DNA of 64,000 bases, from NCBI GenBank assembly GCA_034670405.1, contig JAXDDX010000149.1:419501-483500 (forward strand), in the 5' to 3' direction. Positions 18,147-29,719 of this stretch are shown piece by piece (position 1 is the first letter of the stretch; each line of letters starts with the position of its first letter). A program made the translations under genes and the position numbers. The DNA is from Hoplostethus atlanticus. Taxonomy: Eukaryota > Chordata > Actinopteri > Trachichthyiformes > Trachichthyidae. The notes under the pieces are model-generated. The model was not told where the DNA came from, made no database searches, and saw nothing but the letters and a program-made list of their open reading frames with translations.

Positions 18147-19610
18147 CTCAGTTCATGTTGAGAAAAAAGGGGGCAGCTCACTGAAGCAACAGTAAGGCTG
18201 GTGGCCACCATGCTGCCCTGGACACAACATGATACAGACCATTACTGACAGAATCACAGCTTCAGTGAAGGCTTGATGTCCAGATGTTTTAACCATGGCA
18301 CAAACAGCAGTATCGGCCTAGATCACAAGTGGCTGGAATAGAGAACGGCATCCCACCCCCTAACTGAGATTCCTTTTTGCCCAAATTAAATTCTGGTGTC
18401 AGGTTTGGTCACTACTCCACCCACAGGAAGTGACGAATCCAAACTTAAGAGTGAAATTCAAACTGTCTCCTGAAGCGCTCCATCTAGAGAAAGCTGGACT
18501 GGAAGCTTTTTCCTTGTTGTCTCACCTCCACCAGCCAATGAAAAGAAGGAATTTTGGTCAGCGGATTGATGTAGTGAAGTCCTCCAAGTCCTCCAAACTT
18601 TCAAAAGTTCAAACCGTTACCTCTGGCTGACACTTGGAGCACTTGAAGTTTCCTAGTGCAGCTTCAATGCTGAACTCTTTGTTTTTGACAGAGTAGAAGG
18701 AAGCGCCAATAACCTGCCTCAGTTTTACATAGAAGAGACGTCAATTCGTTGACCACAAGCATAAGCACCCAATAGTCAGAAGTGCATGGAGTCAGCGCCA
18801 TAGTGCCCTGACAATATTCCTGTGACACTAAAATAATCATGTAAGAAAGTGCAAGGAAAAGAAACAGGAGGTAAAAGATTTTTCTTCTTCTTACTTCAAG
18901 ATAACTTCACATCAGAGCGAGTGGAGGAGGATATGGGATGTGATTCAGCGAGGAGAGAGGGGGGGGGATGTACATCACCTTACCGGCCCACAGTCCAACA
19001 TTACCATCGGGACAAAGTATGATGCTTGATTAGTTCACAGCGATAAGAGAGCTCTGCAGACCAGAGATAGGACTCATGTTTGGTCTAGTCGCCGGCCCTT
19101 TTCCCTTCCCACTCCCAGCAATCTGTGAACAACAAGGGACTTCCTGGCTCCTGAGACGAATCACTGCTGCGACCTGCTTGGGTTGGGAGATTTCTGAAGA
19201 CGAGGCCACCGAGGCTGTTGGGTTTCTGAGGCCTTCACAGATTTACCTGAGCAGAATACTCCTGGTAAGACTTAAAGGGAAGCACCGCTCAATATAAGAA
19301 GCAGGGCTGTACGATGACGGGTAACAGGACAGTCCTGATTACCTGGACTGATACTGTGATCACAACTATTAATCATGATCTTTTTTTAGCCTCTTCTTTG
19401 AGCTTCTTGACCAGTCTCAACCTCAGAGGACATTCAAACAAATGAAATGTTTTAATATTTCCAATATGTCATCATTCTACGATTACTTCAGTGGTAATCT
19501 GCAAGATCCAGTTTCCTCCATCTGTGGTGCTCAGCGCTGCTGTGGTGTTTCTGCACTACACTTCCCAGAGATCACCTGTCAAATGATGCTGACCTGTCAG
19601 ACGATGTGCG

Positions 19611-20106
19611 GTGGAGTTTTAGTTCTACCAACATTTCTCAGAGGCAGAAATAATCTAAACCTCAGTGGGCGGAGCCAAAGATCCATAGTTATTCTGGCTA
19701 GACTGAAGCCCAGTGAAAAACACAAGAGGTAAGAGAGGAGCTAGCTAATATTATGAAGCCTAGCGCTCTGCTGCTAACTATCTAGCCATACTAAGTTATC
19801 TAGTTAGCTAGTTAGCCTAGCTGACCTCCCAAGTTCAAACCAGCCATACTAGCCTATAGCTATCTAGGTTAGCTAGTTAGCTGGCCTGCTGACCTTCCAA
19901 CATCATCAATGTCATGGTCACGAATGAATGAAAAAACAAGTCATTGCCATTTATATTTTATTGAGTTTCTTCTTTGCCATTCAAGTTTTACAGTTAGCTA
20001 ACTTGCGTTCTGAAATCTGGTGGTTCTTTGGCTCCGCCCACTGAGGTTTAACTCAACCAATGAGATTATTTCTGCCTGTTGAAATGTTGGTATTACTAAA
20101 CTCCAC
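19611..20106. mobile_element. Foldback element with ~75-bp inverted arms
   Basis: Arm 19611-19682 and the reverse complement of 20026-20106 share GTGGAGTTT, TACCAACATTTC, GGCAGAAATAATCT and AACCTCAGTGGGCGGAGCC in the same order. The right arm has a small insertion. The roughly 340-bp centre is rich in GCTAGC-type words and has no reading frame. It lies inside the long stk38l 5' intron. Confidence 0.75.
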
Positions 20107-20317
20107 TCTGCTAACAGTGTGACTGGTGGTATTTTCCTACCCGGGTGGCAAAGCAGAATGCATGACTCAAACCTTTACAAGCTAGACGAGCGTCAACCTC
20201 AGCTCCGTCTGAGGGGGTTCAGGTCCACCCCTCAGCTAAACAAACATGGCTACGCCGCTCAGCCTCTTACAAGGACGGCTTTATGAAGGCAAGCACACTA
20301 TTCAGAGTCTAGACCAG

Positions 20318-20395
20318 GGCTGCCCAAAGTAGGGCCCCCGGGAAAATGTGGCCCTCTACGGAATTATTTTGGGCCCTACAAAGGAGAGAGTATTA
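20318..20395 (+). mobile_element. Possible hAT-like terminal fragment
   Basis: CAGGGCTGCCCAAAGTAGGG followed by CCCCCGGGAAAATGTGGCCC resembles the CAGGGGTGTCAAACT-type ends of hAT elements. No partner end was found. Confidence 0.4.
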
Positions 20396-20908
20396 AGGTG
20401 TTTGGCCTCGTTTAATACAAGTAATGTTTATTATAGGAGAGATTTTACTTGTTAAATAAATAATAAAATGTCCAGTCACATTTCTTTGGCACCATGTTTG
20501 CCCTTCGGCCCCTGGTCTCCACCCAGGGCAACTTTTCACCCTCTTACTGGAACCGTTAAATCTTGGCTCCTGTTGTTGAGTCAACGGTGAAACTCCACAA
20601 TGAAGCTGTAAGTTAACAGCCGACAACTGAATGACAGGACGTCTCTGATGGGCTGAGAGTTATGACCACTACCTGTGACGTTCATCATTTAATATCTATA
20701 GAGCTGTTACTATTTTGCAAACCTTCAGAAAATTACTAATTTAATGTGCCATCAAACACTTACTACATGCACATACACACACACTACACACACACTACAC
20801 ACACTCACTCCACCCTGTCAGTACTGTAAGTAACTGAACAGGAAACGACTTCCGTCCTGAATGAAAAGGCTCAGTCATGATGCCTGAAGTGAGGAATGGG
20901 GCGCATAT

Positions 20909-20954
<46 letters not shown>
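20909..20954. repeat. (AC)n microsatellite, about 22 repeats
   Basis: An uninterrupted AC dinucleotide run in the first stk38l intron. Confidence 0.95.
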
Positions 20955-20957
<3 letters not shown>

Positions 20958-21034
20958 CCTATAACTAAGATCTATAACATTGATAAATACTCCAAGCTTT
21001 CCTTGCCAAGTAAACAACCACCCCCTGTTAAAAA

Positions 21035-21240
21035 TCCCTATAATAGTCCAGTAATAAACCTGTAGTGTGTCTGTGGTACTCAGTGGTGACCATATCATGC
21101 TTTATGTGTTTCATCTCCTATCACTAAATTACATTACTATTGGGATTTATAGTTCTGGTGTGATATTTATACAGTATCCAACTAAAATATCATAGGATTA
21201 CTGCAGTTCTTTCATAAGGGCTTTCTCACTGTTCCACTGT
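21035..21240 (+). repeat. Copy of the ~105-bp AT-rich repeat family
   Basis: TGTAGTGTGTCTGTGGTACT followed by CAGTGGTGACCATAT and CATCTCCTATCACTAAATTA matches the block order of the 1010-1385 array, same orientation, roughly two units. Confidence 0.55.
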
Positions 21241-22299
21241 ATTCCTGTTAATAAAATAAAATATAGCCTCAGGAGAAAAGAATTCAACAGCCAGACAGAC
21301 AGGGTGTCAGGAATGACGTGGAGCAGGTTGAAACTGCAGGAGGCTTGTAAAGACAAAAAGGCAGGATAACAAAGCAGCGGGTGAAAACAGTGGGTCAGAC
21401 ACTAACATGCAGCTCAGCGGGTTCCTAAAGAATGCAGTGAATGCCTCCTGTCCCTGACCACTGCCTGGACATGTCATGTGTCAACTGGAAAGCAGCAGAG
21501 GTCTCAGGGGGAAAACCACCTTCCTAAAACATACATTTCTCTGATGGCTTTAACTCTTGATGTATTTGAGATAGATATAGTCAACACCATAGGAGGTAAA
21601 TGTATTCCCAGTGTCCAAACTATATTTAGAATGGATGTCCAGATATATGGCCAGATATATTTTGGGCCATTTTTGTACATTTTAAAACGTCTAAAAATAC
21701 TATTAGGTATATGCTAAATGTATCTGTCTGGGTTAAATCCCCTGTCTGGGACTTGGTACGGGTGGATATTGTGGTATTTTACAATGATGTTTTGTTATTT
21801 TAGACTGATATTTGGTCATTTTGTATTGATATTGGGTTATTTTATATTGATATTGGGTTATTTTATACTGATATTGTGTTATTTGTGCGCTGGATGAGAT
21901 TCATTTGCGTCTCTGTCTGGCAGGTTCCGTGCCAACAAGAAAATAAAAACCCAACAATATAAAATAAACAGCGCTTGTTTGGAAAAATCATCTTTCCACC
22001 TACCTCCGTGTCCTGCTCCAGAGTCAATTACTGGCTGGGCGCCAGCCGCCTCCTGTCTGAGAGAAATATTAGATTGATCTGTTTTCTGCCTAATTCTAGG
22101 CAATCGTGGCTGCGGGGTAGAAGGTCCCGTTACCCCCTGTGGACGAGCCCGGCAGGTTGCACCGTAAACATTGTCGATATCAGCGCAAAAACAACAAAGA
22201 TGCCCTGACAGTGACAACAAGCTAACAGAACATCATTCGGTAATATTTTCCTGTGTTCGTTCGTGTCCCCTGACCTCGAGACGCAAAGCTTCGCCTCTC

Positions 22300-22600
22300 T
22301 ATACAAAATAAAATAAGCAGCGCTGCTTCCTGGGACGGGCGCGCTCACCAGACGCTCGCGTCACGCAGCAGCGTACCGTTTTAATGACATTACGATGGAC
22401 CAATCACCGGGGAGAACGGGGACCGGGTGTTTCCTCTAACCAATCAGAATGGGAATTAACGTGGGAGTGACGTGTCGGTCGTCCAATGAGATGATTCGGT
22501 CTACATCTTCCCGCCCCTGCGTTCTGGGTAGCGTTCTGGGACGCAGGTTCATTTGGCTAGCAGCTACACGACGGTGGCTAGTAGTCGAATATTACGTAAT
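22300..22600 (-). promoter_or_regulatory. Probable stk38l promoter and non-coding first exon
   Basis: A local CpG-rich island (GACGGGCGCGC, CGCTCGCGTCACGC) contains several CCAAT boxes (ACCAATCAC, ACCAATCAGAA, TCCAATGAG) within about 120 bp. On the minus strand a donor-like CTG|GTGAGC lies with its last exon base at 22349. That would give a first exon covering roughly 22350-22400, spliced to the acceptor six bases before the ATG at 17799. The call rests on position, composition and the missing 5' UTR exon; transcription is not shown. Confidence 0.5.
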
Positions 22601-22649
22601 TACGCAGGTTCTGCTAAGTGCAAATGTGTTTTAAAGCTTATGAAAAGAG

Positions 22650-23060
22650 CTCTAGTAATCCTATGATACATTATATAAAGACATATATATATAAATATCA
22701 ACAGTCCCTATATCAATAATATCCAGTATTATAGAGATAGGAAACACAAAATACCATAATGTATAAGGTCGCTAAGGTCAAAAAAGGTCACTCTCTGATT
22801 AAAACAGACATTTCAGGTTATCTTTTGACAATTAGAGAGCAATAAAGTCTATAAATATAACTATATCAATCCTATAATACATTTCAGAAGGATGCTATAC
22901 AAATATCAAATCAAAACTAAAAACTATCTATCATATCCTTTAGGAATATTACAGTGATACCATAGGAAGCAAAAACAACACCATAAAGTGAGATATGGTC
23001 ACAATAACACAATTGAGTCCCACACATACACTATAGGAGTATTATAAGAATTTTATCATG
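22650..23060 (-). repeat. Inverted, multi-unit copy of the ~105-bp AT-rich repeat family
   Basis: On the minus strand TCCTATAGTGTATGTGTGGG ACTCAATTG and CTTTATGGTGTTG...CTTCCTATGGTATCACTGTA occur in the same order as at 1010-1385. A further, weaker unit continues toward 22650 (TATGGTATTTTGTGTTTCCT). Confidence 0.55.
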
Positions 23061-25090
23061 TGTTAAATAGAGATCCTAAAATTACAGAAAGGGTGATCAT
23101 TGTCTTAAAACAGAAACTGCAGATTATCGCTCGGCATTTGGAGACCATTTTATTAGAAATCCAGATGAAAACGGTTTCCTCCTATCACTCAAGCACAGGG
23201 TGGAAATCTTCAGTCGCCCTCTCTGAAAATCCTTCATTTCCTTGTAGGTCAACTTGCCAAAAGTCTCTAGGTAGGACAAAGAACAGGTGTAACGCTGCTC
23301 AGGATGACCCCGATTACTCCTGAAACGCAAAACTACAACATCCACAACAAAGTTTTGTCACATTTGCTGACCAAAACATAGAGAACTCCAAACCGGCAGC
23401 ATATGGAGGGGAAGTGTCCTTATTTGGACCGTTACAATGCGTTCCCTGTTTGAGCCATGATGTCAACATGTACCCTGCTAACACTCCTGGGTGTGGTGCC
23501 CAGCAGACAAGACTGGTTTTATATTGCTCACATCAATAGAGCCCACTGGAGTGTGACGCAGCAGCTATATTTAGCTTTAGGCTGCAAACACTTTAGGCTT
23601 GGTTAGTTGAGGTCCAGATTACCACCTCAGCATCAAACCGTTAAAAGATCCACTCGTAATATAGCAGGTACGCTACAGGTCACTTTCCCAAATTACATTT
23701 TAGGCATTTAACTGACGCTCCGATCCAGAGTGAAACAGTAGAATAAACGTACACTCCTAGATGACCAACATTACAAGCAACCAGCAGTAAGGAGGTCAAA
23801 GGTCAGAGTCATACTGGCCTAAAAAAGGACAGAAACGGTGCTAGGAAGATGTCTGACAGTTAAATGTAAGACTTTTTAATGCAAGTTAGAATGAAATATC
23901 GGGGAAACATTTTAAAAAACGGTCGACTATCAGAGTATTGAGTTTAGACAGGACCTGCAAGCTTCCTGTAGTGAAGCTGAGACTGTTCTCCTGCTGCTAC
24001 AAGTATTGGGACACTAAAGTGGCACATATATATATTTAGTAGCATCCATTCCTAGAATTTCTGCTGATATCAAATCCAAAACTTAGTTATGACCTTTGAC
24101 CTTTAAAACAGAGAGGAACTAGTCAGTGCTGCTGCCTTTGCAGGGCAGAACAACGCCCTGATAACAGATGCAGCAACACATACCTGTGATCCTGCCAGGA
24201 GAAGTGCTGGGAAAATAAACAAGTGGAAGAAACCTTATAAAATAACGTTTTATATTGTTTATTGTGATACTGCTGCTGCAACCCCAGAACCCCCCGCCCG
24301 CCAGGGATCAATAAATGATTTATCGATCAAGGACCACGATGGAAACAAGTCCAGGAGGTTTCTGCATTACCTGGGAGGATATTTTGTCTTTACATGCTTT
24401 CTGATATGAATTTTTCAAGATGTTCAATAAATAAAGGAGTTTGCCTGTGAGCACCAACTGACATACACCCTCGTGTTTCAGAGACAAAAACTCCTGTTAT
24501 ACTGGGAGACCACTGGCCCGATGTGCAAGTAAAACAACCAAACAATAACTGACATGCAGTTAAATATCACATGAATGGACCTTTGACTGTTTGAACAAAA
24601 TGAAATCACGTGTTTATTCAAACTTTATTTAAAAAACAGACATTGGGTTGCAGTGGGGTGAGCCGTCTGCCCACTGGAAGGCCGTCTGAACAGCGTTGTG
24701 CATGTCAAGAGTTACGAGAACCTCCACCACCTCCTCCACGTTTGTGTACGGACCAGACTGAGATACGCTCGAGCCTCTACACATAACACAGGATGACGAC
24801 TCGCACCTTCAGACGAGAGTTCGGGAGGCAGAAACCACCGATCCTGAAACTGGGAGGAACGTACCGCCGTCTAGTCGAACCTGGATCATTAAAGTATTTC
24901 AACATATTTTTTTCCTTTTCCTTCCGTTGATGTTTCTAAAACTACAGATTGAGACCACCAGGACTCGGAGTTTGGCACTGACACAACATGAACGGCTCGA
25001 CAGGCCAGCCATTCATCTTGTCGCTAAACGGTCCATGTCAGAAAGGATCGGGGGGGCAAACCCTCAATTTCCATCATTTTTCCCAGACCT
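23060..25090. other. Intergenic between stk38l and med21; SINE tail, no gene
   Basis: A minus-strand SINE 3' core (GATCGGAGCGTCAGTTAAAT read on minus) lies at about 23690-23740. Otherwise only short unsupported frames are present. Minus-strand AATAAA motifs occur at 24612-24617, 24623-24628 and 25098-25103 and could end med21 transcripts. Confidence 0.5.
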
Positions 25091-25097
25091 TCATTTC

Positions 25098-25103
25098 TTT
25101 ATT
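25098..25103 (-). terminator. Candidate med21 poly(A) signal
   Basis: AATAAA on the minus strand about 425 nt beyond the med21 stop. It is the first canonical signal downstream; two others follow near 24.62 kb. Confidence 0.4.
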
Positions 25104-25526
25104 CGGTTGGAAGATTTTGGTGTTGATATGATTCACGTCCTACCCTAGAAACTCATCACTCTATAAATGAAGATTATTCTTCACAGTGACAGATATCAGA
25201 GACTGTGTACTCCTGTGTGTATCTGGACAGCATAACAATATTTTTTTGTGTGTAATTTCTTATCAAGACCCAGAAATTACCAAATTATTCTTCCATACAC
25301 CTCCATTGTAAGCATTTAGTGTTTCCACTCAGACACGTTGGTTGTGTGCGTTCCAGTGTGTTTGTCTTGAGACCAGTGGCTGATGTGTGAAGGTAAAATA
25401 GTGAACCAGATACCAAATGTCTTATTGAATGGTTGAGATCTCACATTTCCCGGTCAGACACATTCAGCGGGCGTGTTGTGAGGCTAAAAACAATAATGTC
25501 TTTTCTCTTGCAGAGCTGCGCGGGGG

Positions 25527-28500
25527 TCAGGACTCGGCCGGCGAGGGCTGGCTGGGCGCTCCGTTGCGGGTGCGGAGCTGAGACTGGGCGATGTCGGCCA
25601 GGGCGCTCTGGATCTTCTCCAGCAGCATGTCGCCCCGGTAGACCACATCCCCCAGACGAGCTGCCGCATCGTGGTTCTCCTCCTCCAGCTGCCGCAGACT
25701 GACCGCCTGAGGATGAGAGGAGACCGAGCTTTATTAATCCATCAATCAATCCTTTATAACTGGAGCGTTGGAGCGTCTGGGAGGGGAAACCCTTCCTGGT
25801 GACGATGGCTCAACTCTTTAGATCTTTAGCGCCTTTCAAAGTGCTACAATAACGGGAGTTGGTGTTGGTGAAGTTTTGGTAAATTGCCGCAATCTCAATT
25901 TGACGGGTCTCAAAATAATATGTTTTAGATAGAAGCAACATATGCAGGGTTTCCAGCCGCCTTGGCTGAGAAATTCCTTCAAAATCAATATTTCATTGTA
26001 CTGATTAATTTTATTGGGACCAAACTGTCAACTGAGTGAATACAGCGGTTATCAGCGCCACCTGCAGGCCAAACAGAGGAGGGGAGCAGCAGGCCAGGTA
26101 ACTTAACCCACATTGTTTCATTGTTGTCATTGTAACTTTAACATCAGTGTGAGTACTAGTCTTACTACTTTCACTGCATCACGTTAGCCAACCTCACCCT
26201 ACAGAACGTGGAAACAGGAAAAATGTATCTGAAGGCGCTTTTACCTTCCATTTTAATCAGAAATGGATGAAACAGCCCAGAATACCAACCCTGACCACAC
26301 CCCCGCCTGGAGCTCCGACTGGCCTGCAGCAGGTCAACACTACTTTGGACTCCAGCTTGAGACGCTGCTGTTTAGGAGACAGTTTGGATTTAACTCTCAA
26401 GTATTAATTCGTCCCTTCCTGCAGGCAGAGACGTGTCCATGCCTGACTTTCATTTGGGCGAATCGGGCAAATCTGCAGCGTCTCAACTGGAGAGGATGGG
26501 ACGCTCTTCTCTGTTGCAGACCCACTTTGTTAGGCTGAGAGGACGGGTGGGTTTTTATATAAAACTAGTATTCTGAATTGGTTGTTGTTATTAGATATCA
26601 TACAATGTCTTGTGTCTGACATCTTGCCACATGCTACTTTATTTGTGTGCGAGGTAAACGATGCCAAAACTACATGCTTTATTTAGCAGCCTGCAAGTTG
26701 AGGCAACTCAGGTTCAGATTACAGAAATAATAATCTGTGGATCCAACGAAACACCAGGACTAGAAAATAGTTGCAAAGTGAGTCTCAGGTTTCAGCAATA
26801 ATAATAATAATTCATATACATCAGCCCTCATATCCCTTGCACTTTTTTACCCAATTTCCCCACAGAGATCATTTAGGTTTCACTTAATATAGCCTCCTAT
26901 TTTCAAGAGAAGACTCAGAGGGAGCAGTACAGAAATAGCGGTGATCTTTCCTCTCCTTTTCCCTTGTGGAGAAAATAAGGAACGGACCTGAAGGAGCTTC
27001 TGTAGACAGACTGACTCCCATGACATCTGATAATGTTCAAGAGGACACACTTTGGATTTTGCAGGTTTTAGCAGCTAATGTTTTTTTTTTTGCTGCTGTC
27101 GTTCTGTTCTGAACAGAAATGAAATGTTTCTATAATCTACATACGATGACATTCATGCATTCAGGCTTCTTTCATTAAAAAAATAAAATAAAACCAATAG
27201 AATAGCCTAAAAAAACATATATATATAAAAATCATCATTTAGTGTGAAGGTTCACCGTTGTGCATGCCTGGGGGTTGTGAGTAGGCATCGCTGTTTTGTG
27301 GAGTCGAGAGGTGAGAAGGTTGAGACCAGCGCTTTGTGGCCACTTGGCTCCCCCTGTTGAATGAAAGCTAGAAGTAAAAGAGGTTAGTTCTCTTACCTGC
27401 AGGGCTGCAGTGGACTCCTCGCTGGGTAGGGAGTCGATAAGCACGTCCACGTCTTTGGCTGTTCGGGCAATCAGCGCTGCAAACAGCTGGGCATATTCTA
27501 CGATTAGAAAAACAACTGGTTTAATCCCAATGATAAACAACAGTAAAAAACACAAATCACCGTTCTACATCCTGCTATTCTTTAGCAAACCGAACACACA
27601 CAGTGGAAATACTAAGAGGTAAGACAGAGAAATGTGGCCTTAAAACAATGAATGAAAAATAAATGGGTCAGTAAATCATGAGCTTAAAGGCATGCCACCT
27701 TCGGTTGGGTTTGCCGGCTGATCCCTGTTGATGGCTGTCTGTATGTTGTTAAAGGAGGCAGGAGGTGCACACTGCTGCAGGACCCCGATGGCATTACAAA
27801 ACTGATCTGCAAGCTAGACAAAGAAAAAACAAATTAAATTTAGTTCCACTTTTATAGTTGGTGAGCAGTTGCTGTTGTAGTACTTTTTTTAATCTAGCAA
27901 AGCCAAACTGGTATCCCAGTTGTGTCTGACATATCTCACTTCACAGCTACATGTCCAAGTGTTTTTCCAAACCCTGGAGTTTGCCATCTGCCACTGATCT
28001 GACCAAAGTCCCTGTCCTTAGAGTACTGTAATAAAACGATGAGGCAAAGGACCACCAAGATGGCGGGGGCTTTTGGGAATTGTAGTTAATAACATTGAAA
28101 CTGTTTCTCATCGTACAGTACATGCACGATTTTTAATATCCGTTAGCATTAGTGTTTGAAGTGTCTTCCTCTTTAGAATGAGAGATGCTGTTCTTTGACT
28201 GGATAACACGTCATCTTTGATAACGCTGCTCATAACTATATTGTGAGTTTAACGTATTCTGTATCTCTGTATGCGATGAGAAAGTGTTTGTTTGTTTGTT
28301 GGTGCCCCAGCACTGCCAAAGTCCGCCATCCCTGATCATGGACAAACAAAATTCGTTAAGGTTAGGTTAGTGATGTTAGCAGGTTATCGTTGAACCGGGG
28401 TGCTCAGCTAATGCTTTACATGACCACCTTCAAATGATATAACCGTCCATAGTGTCGCTATTGTCTCTAGCCATACGCGAATTGTTTACAAACACATAAA

Positions 28501-28570
28501 AATATGAAAAATACACAATTTGCCATACCGAATTGACAGCATCTTGAAGCTGCGTTAGCCTGTCCGCCAT
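25527..28570 (-). CDS. med21: Mediator complex subunit 21, 4 exons
   Basis: Small coiled-coil subunit of the Mediator middle module, paired with MED7 and essential for RNA polymerase II transcription in the nucleus. Exons 5' to 3': 28570-28529 ([14 protein letters not shown]), 27813-27699 ([15 protein letters not shown]...), 27497-27397 ([27 protein letters not shown]), 25706-25527 (ends SPAES then stop). All junctions are GT-AG and phases close. The total is 438 nt, 145 aa plus stop; human has 144. The N-terminal [14 protein letters not shown] is identical to the mammalian start as I recall it, which fixes the ATG. The intron between exons 3 and 4 is about 1.7 kb. The gene lies head-to-head with fgfr1op2. 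No damage is seen. Confidence 0.97.
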
Positions 28571-28921
28571 GTTTTCCGTATCTTCACAAGTCTCGTTGTC
28601 GTGAGATTGTTGCGAGAGTCTCAAATCTCGTGGGATTAGATTGGATTGCTTTGGCAGCCTGAACACTTTATGGCTAGAAGAGATTATCGTTTAGTCAAAT
28701 CATTATAAACGTAGACTAACGTAACACAACGGACGAGTGACATCCTTAATTCAGTATTTTCATATGAAACGATATAATAGTGTTTTTTAAAAGAAGAGAC
28801 TACATCAGAGCCACTGCTTGTAGCCCATTGATGGGAGCTAACGTTAGCCTCTAGCTACCTAGCAAACATCAACAGGAAGTAGCCGACTGAATCCCAATGT
28901 CTTGCACTTTGAGTTCTCCAG
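28571..28921. promoter_or_regulatory. Divergent med21/fgfr1op2 promoter interval
   Basis: The med21 ATG (minus) sits at 28570. A donor-like CTCCAG|GTACAA, with its last exon base at 28921, is the best candidate for the end of the fgfr1op2 non-coding first exon on plus. Both genes would then start within about 350 bp. An ETS-like ACAGGAAGTAG lies at about 28871-28881. No TATA box is evident. The shared-promoter reading is an inference from gene layout. Confidence 0.5.
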
Positions 28922-29719
28922 GTACAACCAGTATTTCTTATTTCACAACATAATTAGATTTTGAATACCTCGCTAGCTGGGCGGTTACAGTGTCAACACA
29001 TATGAGGCTTAAATGGGTTTGCAAGACATTATATTTTGACAGGTTGAGTGTGGTTAGCAAGCTAGCTAATAAATTAGCAAAGATTTATCTGCTAGTTACC
29101 AACTGTTACTCATACTGTAGCCAGCTAACCAGCTAGATACGTGAACAACACACTAGCATTGCCTCTAAGGTTATTCCAGCTAGGATAAATGTGGCGTAAC
29201 TAAATATAACCATAACATATGCAACAAGGTAACGTTAGCTTGGACGAATTTGCTGACAGCAGCTGTCATCCAACTGACACTGGCAGAGGATTCAGATGGT
29301 AAACTTAATAACAAGCTGCAAAACCAGTGCACGAGTTCATAACACTAATAATAAGTCGCCTTAATCTAATTGTAAATCAGCAATTGAAGAAACTTTGAAG
29401 AAATTGAAGAAATATTTTCTGTGTCACACTAACTTGTGATTTAGAAATGGGTTTAATAAATGGTTTGTGTAGAAGAAAAACCTTGCTTTTAGCTGATTTA
29501 GAGCCTACTCATTCATTACATTTAACCATAAAGTATTATGGTCTAAGCTAGTTTGTTGTATAAGATAAAGGCAAAGTGTGTCTGAATTGCAAATTACATC
29601 ACTATAAAACCATAAGACATAAAATCAAATGTTGAATGTTCTCCCTTAAAACTGGAGCGCTGTTGTTTCTCATTCTTCGTTCATGGTTCCTCTTAATTAA
29701 TATCTGTGCTTCCTCAGGT

